DNA of 64,000 nt from Batillaria attramentaria (lineage: Eukaryota; Mollusca; Gastropoda; Batillariidae), in assembly GCA_018292915.2 (NCBI GenBank), contig JACVVK020000151.1:745001-809000 (forward strand), in the 5' to 3' direction. The notes below the pieces were generated by a model that saw only the letters and a list, made by a program, of their open reading frames with translations, searched no databases and had not been told where the DNA came from. The position numbers and the translations under genes are program-made. The stretch's first letter is position 1; every line of letters starts with the position of its first letter. This document shows positions 55,341 through 64,000 of this stretch, piece after piece.

Positions 55341-55481
55341 ATGACGATCGTGACGACAGACAGCCTGACGGTTGCCCCAGCCTCGTCAAACCAGGAGGAG
55401 CTAACTGCTGAGGGGTGTTTCATCGTGCAGCAGGACGGGTTTAAACCTTGGCTAAATCCGGACGACCTCATCAGCAATGAG
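55341..55481 (+). CDS. GPCR 2, exon 1
   Basis: 47 codons (EELTAEGCFIVQQDGFKPWL), donor GAG/GTAGCG. Confidence 0.8.
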
Positions 55482-56560
55482 GTAGCGCATTAATATGAGA
55501 TTATCACTTTCCGGCATTAGACACTTTAGAAAGAAAGCAAAGTATAAATATAATCACATACTTCTTTGCAATGGGATGTTGAAATTTCTTAGAGCCTTTG
55601 AAATGATTAGAAAGGACTTTCGCCCTTTTACTAAAAGTTCAATGAATTTAGCCCGCCTCCCCCCCCCTCCCCCACACACACATACCCTTAATATTTTCTT
55701 GTTTGTTCAGGTGATCGTGGTCCTGGACCTATGCTTCTCAACCATCCTCATCCCGACCTTCTGTCTGGTGGGTGTCTTCGGCAACACCCTCTGCGCCATC
55801 GTGTTCTACAGACAGGGACTCCGGGACAGGATTAACCTGTGTCTGTTCTCCCTGGCGCTGGCCGACCTGATGAATGTCTTTGTGTACTTGTGTATTCAGC
55901 TGGAGGTGGTTTCCAGGTCACGATTCGGGGGCGAGTCCTACTTCTTCATTACCTATTTTGTGGGTGAGTGTCTGGTCATGCTGGGTTACTATATAGATTA
56001 AAAGTGTTCGTAGCAAGTAAGGCAGTATAACAGTAGAAGCAGAACCGGAAGAACGGGGAATCCCAGTACGCGGTACGGAATTTGCTAATAAATCTGAAGT
56101 CTTTATTCATCGTTGCCATCTGAAGTGGTTTGGTCACGTGGTCTTCATCACTTTCACTGTATGATGCTGCACATCATGTGTTTTTAGTTAAATGTATTTG
56201 TGGAGGCATGTTGCGTGTGTTTCTGGGTGAGGGAGTGTGTGTTGATTGTGAGGCGCCCTGAGCTCCCGCGAGAGGGAGGGCGTCTCTTAAGTACCCATTG
56301 TATTATATTATTATTATTACTAACTACGTCTGCACGACCTGTTTAAGCTGTTCGTCTTTACACGTTACGCTCACACGTAGAACGGCCCATAACTACGTCC
56401 TACCTTTTGATCAATCAGATTATCAGTCAGAACCACCTTCGACACGTCAGCCTGTCGTATGATGTCGTATCCATTCTGTATTGGTGTGAGCCTGCACTAA
56501 TACGTTTCTGGACGTTTTTCTTTTCACCATCAATTTGATGTTATTCCGTTTGATATTGAT

Positions 56561-56618
<58 letters not shown>

Positions 56619-58828
56619 GTAGTAGAATGTAGCAAGGACAAGACAGAAGAAAGGACCTGTACCTAATCTTTCATCCTCGAAAAATAAAGTGTCATTGTCA
56701 TTGTCATCTCTAAAGAAAACGGGCACAAAGGCACACAACGTTCTGTGTAGTTAATTTTGGGACATCGTTAGGTCCGTGCATTCTCGGGTTTGTCGTTTCA
56801 TTGGTTATTTTTGTCAAATTGTATCCAGCAACTTACGTTGTCGGTGGCTGTATGCTTTCAGGTCTTCAGGGTTTCACGTGGGTGTCTCAGTTCCTGTCCA
56901 CCGTGATCGCCAGTGAGCGGTGTTTCTGTGTGGTCAGTCCCTTCAAGGCCAAAGAGGTTCTCAAGACATCCACCATGGCCGTCATCATCATCCTGGCCTC
57001 CGCCGTCCTCCTGGGGGGCTTGTTGGCCATCGCTGGTCCGAAACACACGTCTGCCTGTCTTTTCGACCCTGCCACTAACCAAACCTCTTCCATGGTCTAC
57101 GTCACTCAGTAAGTCTCCCATAGTTGTTTCGTAACCTGTCTCACGTTCTTCATTATTATTATTATTATTATGCTGGAAAAATGGGAAGTAGCGGCGACAG
57201 ATTTGCCTGCACACAAACACATCTTCCATGCCAGCATGTCGCACGTCATATAATAGATCACTGAAAATACTTTCACAGTAAAGTGAAGATAACGTGAAAT
57301 ATTTGTGAATGACAATCTTACTGTCTGAATTTCACGGGACTTTTTTTCGTTTTTGGGCTGAAAATCGAGACTTGGCGAACAATGAACAAACCTGATGAAG
57401 AAAATTTGTTTCCTGAGTACTTGGGACATATCCTGGGTACTTGGGACATATCCTGGGTACTTGGGACATATCTTTGGTACTTGCGAGATATCCGTTTTTT
57501 TCACTGGGCCTACAAACCTGCTCAAAAGCTTTTGGCAAACAACCATTCGACTAACTTTCCACTCAGGGCTGCAGAATATCTTCCCCAGATCTCCAAAGTT
57601 CACAGTCAGTCTTACCGGCATATATTAGAGCATGCCTCTGCGCATCCAAAGTTAGTTTGTCTGGTAAACGCTTGCCGGCAAACACGACGAAATGACGTCA
57701 ACGATTCTCTTGTTTAGAACAAAAGACACTGCTCCCCTTACGAAAATTGAATTTTTTTCAACAGTGACTGAAAACGGTGAACTGAATTTGTCTAAAAATT
57801 GACAAGGTACATTTCTGAATTTTTTTTGGGGGGGGGGGGGCGGGGGGGGGGGGGGGGGGAGGAAGCAACACAGTGGCCAGAAATAAAACACATTAGCTAA
57901 AATAATTCAATCATTATTATGTCGCTCAGTGACGTCACCAAAAGTAAGCGTGTGGTCACAACATCATTTGTGCGTCATTTGCGATGAATGTGCAGCTTAG
58001 ATGCCTAGCTATCGCCGACAAGTCATCACAACAAGAGATATTGTATTACCATGTAGCAGGAAAGTCCATCGTAGTTCTGGTTAGGAGTTCAAATTACGTG
58101 AACCATTGAGAGCTATACCCCCCCCCCCCCCCCTTTTTTTTTTCAGGAGAGTTACTGGTCAACACAACACCAACTTCGACGCAACTTTTAGACATCAATG
58201 TGACACTTGTTGTACCCATGATGTCAGCTGAACACGTGTACATATTCCACTTCAAATTGTGTTTAGGTACTACCTTCAAAATAAGAAGATCCTTGACATC
58301 TTTGACGTTTTCGTCTATGCAACGGCCCTCCCGGCTTTCTTCATCATCGTCATCATCATCACCACGGTCATCACGGCCGCCAAACTCCGTAACGCTGCCA
58401 CTTGGAGACGGCAGACGGCCAACGTCACTGTCACCACCACCAGCAGTTCCACAACAAAAACGACAACGACGACAACGACAGGGCAGAGATCGGTAACTGG
58501 GATGTCCAGTAAGGAGGTGGCCCTGACCAGAATGCTGATCGCCACGTCTGTCCTGTTTGTCGTCTGCACGCTCCCTGCCCTCATGTCTCAGATCGCCATC
58601 TTCTGTGAGCCGGAACTCCGTCTTGGGGGAACGTATCACAACACCATCAACGCCATATGGACCATCATCTCCTTTCTCCGAGTCTTTAACTGTTCTGTCA
58701 ACGTTTTCATCTATTCCTACATGGGTTCCAAATTCCGCGAGACCGTCAAAGCGATCTTCTGCTGCAGAAGAAAGGCGGAGAAGAAACACAGCACTCAGAG
58801 TGATATTAGCACAATAAGTTCAGCTTAG
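55341..58828 (+). CDS. Class A (rhodopsin-like) GPCR, paralogue 2
   Basis: Exons 55341-55481, 55711-55963, 56862-57108 and 58267-58828 join in frame into 400 residues, with the same exon phases and the same first three exon lengths as paralogue 1. TM1 has GN, TM2 LALAD, TM3 ERC and TM7 NVFIY. The third loop is longer and Ser/Thr-rich (TTTSSSTTKTTTTTTTGQRS), and the tail is CCRRKAEKK. The N-terminal exon and tail are the most diverged parts, whereas TM1-TM3 and TM6-TM7 are almost identical to paralogue 1. The ligand and G protein are not deducible. It arose by tandem duplication about 15 kb from its partner. Confidence 0.88.
55711..55963 (+). CDS. GPCR 2, exon 2 (TM1-TM2)
   Basis: Acceptor TTGTTCAG, donor GTGG/GTGAGT. 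About 190 consecutive bases identical to GPCR 1 exon 2. Confidence 0.88.
56095..56325 (+). mobile_element. SINE or LINE 3' tail with (ATT)n
   Basis: GAGGCGCCCTGAGCTCCCGC followed by CCATTGTATTATATTATTAT, the usual form of a non-LTR 3' end. The 5' limit is approximate. Confidence 0.5.
56563..56613. repeat. (GA)n microsatellite
   Basis: Perfect run in GPCR 2 intron 2. Confidence 0.97.
56862..57108 (+). CDS. GPCR 2, exon 3 (TM3-TM4)
   Basis: Acceptor GCTTTCAG, donor CTCA/GTAAGT. The first ~135 bases are identical to GPCR 1, then they diverge sharply. Confidence 0.88.
57412..57491. repeat. 20-bp tandem repeat, 4 copies
   Basis: Unit GGGTACTTGGGACATATCCT, the last copies slightly changed. In intron 3 of GPCR 2. 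Confidence 0.93.
57818..58143. repeat. Paired homopolymer tracts in GPCR 2 intron 3
   Basis: T-run then G-run at about 57818-57859, and C-run then T-run at about 58119-58143. Nothing else recognised between them. Confidence 0.9.
58267..58828 (+). CDS. GPCR 2, exon 4 (TM5-TM7, tail)
   Basis: Acceptor TGTTTAG, stop TAG. Contains a block of about 190 bases identical to GPCR 1 over TM6-TM7. Confidence 0.88.
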
Positions 58829-59012
58829 TGAGCCCATCTTGTTTCATTATATTCCCGCAAATTGTGTTTGAGGAATTTGCGGTAAATGTTGTTTGATCAT
58901 TTTTTTTGTTGTTGCTTATTTTCTGATGTCACGTTTATCTCCACCGACGCGCGAGTATCCCACGTTTTGACATGTATTTCGGTTTTGGCCCTATATATAT
59001 ATATGCGAAAAT

Positions 59013-59024
59013 CAGGCAAGATTA
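59013..59024. repeat. Target-site duplication, left copy
   Basis: CAGGCAAGATTA, exact match at 59366-59377. Confidence 0.85.
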
Positions 59025-59185
59025 GGGAGCCGGTGTAGGAGGCAAAAAAGACTTCCAGGAAAAAAACACTGGGAGTGTATTTTTCCTAGGAAAGAAACTT
59101 CAGGAGTGTAATCTTCCTAGGAAAATAACACTCCCAGTGTTTTTTTCCTGGAAGTCTTTTTTGCCTCCTACACCGGCTCCCTAAT
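59021..59185. repeat. 165-bp near-perfect palindrome
   Basis: Arms of about 75 bases, starting ATTAGGGAGCCGGTGTAGGA and matched by its complement at the right end, with inner CCTAGGAA motifs. It opens with GGGAGCCGG, the same 5' end as SINE family A. Confidence 0.9.
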
Positions 59186-59365
59186 TTTCCGACTACACCT
59201 GGGTGGCCGAATGGTAGAGCGTTGGACTTTTAATGCTCGGGTCGTGAGTTCGTATCCCGGCTGGGGCCAAATATTTGTGCTGGCTTTTTCATCGTTGCCC
59301 CGTCTTTGATATCACCGGTGTGTGGTGGAAAAGGACGTTAAACCCCCCAAACCCCCACCCAGCCC
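59025..59365 (+). mobile_element. SINE family A with a 5' foldback extension
   Basis: Between exact 12-bp repeats (59013-59024, 59366-59377) lie the palindrome and then a normal SINE A (about 59198-59360: GGCCGAATGGTAGAGCGTTG to GGTGGAAAAGGACGTTAAAC). The duplication encloses both, so they appear to have inserted as one unit. Confidence 0.8.
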
Positions 59366-59377
59366 CAGGCAAGATTA
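59366..59377. repeat. Target-site duplication, right copy
   Basis: CAGGCAAGATTA, identical to 59013-59024. Confidence 0.85.
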
Positions 59378-60560
59378 ACGGTTCCTTGTCGGCGCTTATT
59401 GCAGGAAACACGAGTAGAATCAACTTTTAACACTCTCAGTAAGCCAGTTTTCAGTCCATGCAGACAGAAATTAACTATGATTGTTTTTTGAGTGAGGCCA
59501 CTGGTACACATCCCCAAACTTACTCGGCAGGAAGTGAGTTAAAAGATCGCCTTTGCGGATTTGCGTTATGGTTATTATCAAAATAGCATAAATTTTAGTA
59601 AATGTCGTAAATTTTATCTCCTGCACACATTACTTTACTCATACTTCATTCCGGGATCTGGATATCCCGGGTGCCAAAGTAGCGGCCTCTTGATATCAAA
59701 GCCCTACTCGGCGAAAATTTTTTTTTGTTTTTTTTTTTTCCAGCGCTCCGCCCAGCCGTCCTTGGTGGACAAAATACATTCTGTCTTGACTACCGTTTGT
59801 GTCCATGTCATCCCCACTATGTATGTTTCTTAATGCTATTAAATAATCTTGATTTTTTTCAGTTTTAATCAGCTGGCTGACTGACTCGGGGGAGCGTACC
59901 CCCCCCCCCCCCCCCCCCCCCTTTTTTTTTTTCTTTCTTCATATATATCCTTAACAGGCCACCGAATCAGGTATCGCCTCAGTTCCCATGTATGCTTTCG
60001 TGGACTCATCTCGATTACTTCAAACATTTTGGACATTTCACGAGACCCTTAGCACTGTACAAAGGCACTTTAATATTATGTGCTTATGACACTTGAAGAC
60101 AGCACCCTTTTGATTTTGTTGTAAGCCGCAATTTTTACTGTACGTGTGTTGATGGGGTTTCAAGTAGGTAACAGTAATGAGACACAAGTGTGAAACTATG
60201 TCTAGGAGCTCCGTATTTATACTGGTAGGTAGCGTCACTCTCATGACGTAGTGGCGTTGTGTGGCTAGCTGCTATCGGCTAGCTCTGTATGTTGGTCTTG
60301 CGCATTCAATGTACGCCTCTTGTCAGCAGAAATGACTGATTTCTAGGTGTCAGCAGCTGTTGTTTTACTTTTGTTGACAGCATGCCAGCTGTGTGCGGAA
60401 CTTTTAGACAATGTGATGATAGCTCACAACAACTGCGACAAGACTGTGCGGCTTTAGATCTGTAATGGTTACTTAACATGTATGTCAGTTTTAGTCGTGG
60501 TCCGCACAACACTTACTTAAAGGTCTGCAATCTTAACAAAAACCCGCAAACATTGTGTAC

Positions 60561-60613
<53 letters not shown>

Positions 60614-62029
60614 CTGCGATTCCTGTAACTGTGCATAATGCAGAGTTTTCAGCTCTTCGGAGACCCTTATCTAGTAAAACCAGACGGCGTGAGTTTGCAA
60701 TGACTTCACTGTGCTTTTGTTCAGTGAGCGAGACGCATCGCTACAGCGTGTAGCGGGTGTTGTGTGCTGCAAAACGCAAACTGAGCTGTGAAATCAGGTT
60801 GCCCTTGGCTTGTATAGGGCCGGGTTTCAGGGACGCTGACAACTCTGTAACTGTAACAGAGCTGACTGTGCATTTTGCAGAAATCGGATAGTTTTTAAAA
60901 AATATTTTTTAAACACACTGTTTGCTGCTTTTTGCTGAGATTGCAGACCTTTAAGCTAAAGTGGCCCCTGACGTATAGTTTAAGGAGCTACACGGCTACA
61001 CGGCACACAGATATCACGAGTCGGCCTAAGTTACGCACCACAATTTTGTTCGGGAAAAAAAAATAGTGGAAGTGCCGGAGGGAACACCTGTCTTGCTGTT
61101 GACGGTTCCCCGGTGTTTCCAGTCTCCCGCTTCCACTGTCTCAGCTTCACTGTACAAACTGTTGTCAATGTGTAGTGCATTGATATGAACATTCTCTGTT
61201 TCTATCTACAAACCATTTTGCTTCAGAACTGTATTCATGTTGTTGTCGGACCGTTTTTCTCACAGAATTACTCCACAAATGATCACATCAATTGACTGAT
61301 TGATCGACATTTGCTATTTAAATATTGTCATTAAACGGTGAATCAAGGACATCATAGTCTTCTCATGCTTTTTCGTGTCAAGTTAAGGTTTTGGAACGGT
61401 AAATGGGAAGATACTGATGATTTTACACATTCACACACACGTGAACTGAGCAACAATTTGTGAATTTATTCGCGCAATCTGGAAACAGAACCTCAAAAAG
61501 AACTCAGAGACGTTTCGGCCGCTTTTCCAGATGGCAACTGAATATAAAATTTAACAAATACAAGAAAAAAATCTTACAAATCAGGTTTAGACATACGGTT
61601 TTGGGAGCAAATATACCCCAGCTCTCCACTCATCGGGGTGATTGTACCCCGTCCTTCAGTCGATATATATTCGATATTTTCTCGCTAGTTTCATCGGAAG
61701 GCTCGTTTCCGGAAAACAAAACAGTTACAAACTACAACGTATATTAAACATGCATATATATCTTCATTATCTGAGGGTTACATTCCTTTAATGCTTTCGC
61801 CTAGGTTACAGCCGTAATACGAAGTCAGCCGTCACGTGACTTCAAATCCAGGATACATTTGCACCACGTCCCGTGCATCTGGGATACATTTGTTCCCCCT
61901 GCAAATGACTGGCATACATGCGCACCCCCTCACAGCGAATTAGACTAGCTGAGCATTAATGATAGGTAAAGGTTTGTTGCCGAGAGAGAAAATCGCTGAA
62001 GTAAAAAGTAGAGGTACGTCACACCTGAA
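59378..62029. other. Intergenic, simple repeats
   Basis: C-run then T-run at about 59900-59932, (GT)n at 60564-60611. No supported gene; the 95-residue frame at 61460 has no recognisable features. Confidence 0.5.
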
Positions 62030-62180
62030 GGCACTGGCTGCACGAACCGTGACAGTCGAGCCTTGGACTACCAGTGCTTGGGTCGTAAGTTCGATTCCCA
62101 CTGAGTGCCATTTTGTTCTCATGGCTCAGTCATTGATATCACCATCCCGCGACGGGAAAAGAACGTTAAACATCTAAACA
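62030..62180 (+). mobile_element. Diverged SINE family A relative
   Basis: B-box-like AAGTTCGATTCCCACTGAGT followed by TTGATATCACC and GGGAAAAGAACGTTAAAC, aligning to the family A body. The A-box region has decayed. Confidence 0.65.
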
Positions 62181-63221
62181 ACCAACTGCACAACCAACTA
62201 ATCATCCTAGTTTTCGTTTATGTAACTCTACTGCCAAATGATAAATGGGCTTTGTGTGTATCAAATCTATTGTGCCTATGTCCTTTTGGTAACTTACGGT
62301 CGAACTGTTTGTTTCCTTAATGATTACAAACAGATATAGAATTTTCTGAAGTACTAGTTCAATTCTTTGTTGCTTCTCTTTATCCACAATTTTAACAATT
62401 AACGTACCCAGAAGGCAATTCAAACACCTTTACAAAAGCTTTGCAAACTATGCTTGCTTTTCCAAAACGTTTTTTTTTTTTTCGAATCAGCAGTGCCTGT
62501 TTGTTTTGCACAAGGAGATTTTGCGCTGGAATTTGAGTACGATGTGGCAGACTCAAGTAGACTGTACGCAGATCGATGACACTTGCACATGGGATGAGTG
62601 GTAAAACACTACCGGGATTGGAACAAAAATAATTTTTAAAAGGAACTGAATTCATTGGGAAAGTTAAAAAAAATAGAGTTGAAATGTGGAGAGGGGTCCG
62701 GTGGGGGTGGGGGTGGGGTGGGGATGGGAGGCGGTCCGCGGTGGGAAGAGGGTTGCAAAAAAGCGTCTGCATCGGTATTTCTGCAATACTCAGTGGGTGA
62801 ATTGAAAGAAATTGTCAACATTTGCTGTTTTTACGAGTGTTGCGAAAACATAGTGTTTGAAAACACTTTAAAGAGTACCACTGTGTGCGTAGGAAAAGAG
62901 AAAGCTACTTCACTACTTCAGGTACAAAGCTCTTGGAGACCTCAAACGATTTGGCAAACTACAGTTTCAACAAGAGTCCTAAGTTTTAATTGGAGATGTG
63001 TGTCATCAACACAGTATTGGAAGATCAGATAAAAAAGGCTCTAAACAATCTTAACAGAAAACAAGAAAAAAAGAAGAAGAAGAAGTAAAAACAGAGGGGG
63101 AGACATGGTAAGGGGTAAACTACACAATTATAGTTGTGTTTTAATTAGCCACTTGAAGACGCGAGTTGATTGGTGCCGCATAGGGAAAGAACACTTGAAC
63201 AGTGCTCATCCCCCTTCCCCC

Positions 63222-63222
<1 letters not shown>
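62181..63222. other. Intergenic, nothing recognised
   Basis: T run at about 62470-62482 and a G-rich tract at 62695-62750. No supported gene. Confidence 0.5.
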
Positions 63223-63282
<60 letters not shown>

Positions 63283-63318
63283 GCACGCACGCACGCGCGC
63301 ACGCACACACACACACAC

Positions 63319-63371
<53 letters not shown>
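63223..63371. repeat. (CA)n/(CGCA)n microsatellite
   Basis: Long CA run with a central CGCA segment. Confidence 0.97.
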
Positions 63372-63372
<1 letters not shown>

Positions 63373-63678
63373 GACAGAAAGAAAAAGAAAGCTGGGGAGA
63401 TTTTTAGGTAGAAAATAAACCGAAAATAACAAAGAGAACGCGTTGATTTTACTAATTGCTACTCTGCAACGCCTGTATTTAAAAAAAAGAAGAAAACAAG
63501 CAGAAAAGAAGAGAAAGAAAAACCAAACAGAAAAACAAACAAAACTGGAAAACCTGTAATGCTACTGTAAATACAGGGCCTGTCATCAATATGTCGCTAG
63601 TCACGGTGTTGATTGTTTGAGGGAAATTATCTGTCCAACTATTAAAGCCAGTCACAACAGTGGATGTAAAAGTACAGA

Positions 63679-63742
63679 GACAGAGACAAAGACAGAGATA
63701 GAGACAGAGATAGAGACAGAGACAGAGACAGAGACAGAGACA
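63679..63742. repeat. (GAGACA)n hexanucleotide repeat
   Basis: About ten units of GAGACA with GATAGA variants. Confidence 0.93.
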
Positions 63743-63907
63743 TAGTTTCCAGTTTGGACCAGTGAAGGGAAATATTGTTCATCAGCAGGTGAGTTTACTT
63801 CTCGTCGTCATCCACACAGATAACAGAGAAACCGATTTTAAAACAAGCACTGGCTTGTAGTTTACTATTTGCTTGTGATCAAATACGTTTAATTGTTCAC
63901 AGAGTCA

Positions 63908-64000
63908 CCGGCCCCCGTAGTGTAGTGGTTAGCACTTCGGACTGTGGACCGGGAGACCCGGGTTCGAGTCCCAGCCGAGGCAAGCGGGATTTTTCCTACC
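63908..64000 (+). mobile_element. tRNA-derived SINE, family C, cut by window end
   Basis: Head with TAGTGTAGTGGTTAGCAC (A-box) and GGGTTCGAGTCCCAGC (B-box), a GTG in the anticodon position, then GGGATTTTTCCTACC as in the 3960-4252 copy. Pairing of the acceptor arm is imperfect, which argues against a functional tRNA-His. Confidence 0.7.

Noticed and set aside
63908..64000. Functional tRNA-His gene (GTG in anticodon position)
   Set aside because: The acceptor arm does not pair well and the downstream sequence matches the body of a SINE copy at 3960-4252.

Overview
Eukaryotic genomic DNA, most probably from a marine mollusc and likely a gastropod. This is inferred from short spliced exons with GT/AG junctions, tRNA-derived SINE families, abundant (CA)n/(GA)n microsatellites, an RTE-like LINE, many small inverted-repeat elements, and a tandem pair of rhodopsin-class receptors of the type expanded in Lophotrochozoa. 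No species can be fixed from the sequence alone. There is no bacterial gene organisation, no CRISPR array and no rRNA.

Layout. 1-10.5 kb: mostly gene-poor. It holds one candidate exon, a 1.5 kb non-autonomous transposon with minisatellite arms and an 8-bp target-site duplication (927-2424), a candidate small secreted-protein exon, SINEs, and a 3.4 kb array of 77 copies of a 44-bp repeat (6683-10065). 10.5-21.1 kb: a minus-strand gene whose nine coding exons I could join in frame into a 409-residue type II membrane protein (cytoplasmic tail, one membrane span, short stalk, Cys-rich C-terminus), with a long repeat-rich 3'UTR. 21.1-22.0 kb: head-to-head promoter region. 22.0-33.7 kb: a plus-strand gene of four coding exons for a 163-residue RING/zinc-finger protein. 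Its introns carry nested mobile DNA: a LINE tail, a SINE interrupted by a THAP/SAP element, a Harbinger-like element, an RTE-like LINE with a 12-bp duplication, a 1.6 kb element built of TTCGCGAA palindromes, and a hairpin element. 33.9-34.7 kb: a 47-bp satellite with a CACGTG box in each unit, split by a hAT-like insertion. 40.3-44.2 kb and 55.3-58.8 kb: two paralogous class A receptors (395 and 400 residues, four coding exons each). Their exons contain long blocks of complete identity while the introns are unrelated. The rest is intergenic DNA with SINEs, tandem repeats and microsatellites.

How it fits together. The four gene models have no shared pathway that I can see. The strongest results are the spliced models, each supported by matching splice phases, and a set of mobile-element structures: minisatellite-armed elements, a SINE carrying a 5' foldback, a pair of 183-bp inverted elements around a last intron, and element-borne CRE, E-box and poly(A)-signal motifs near genes. 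Reading frames outside these models are mostly microsatellite or chance frames.
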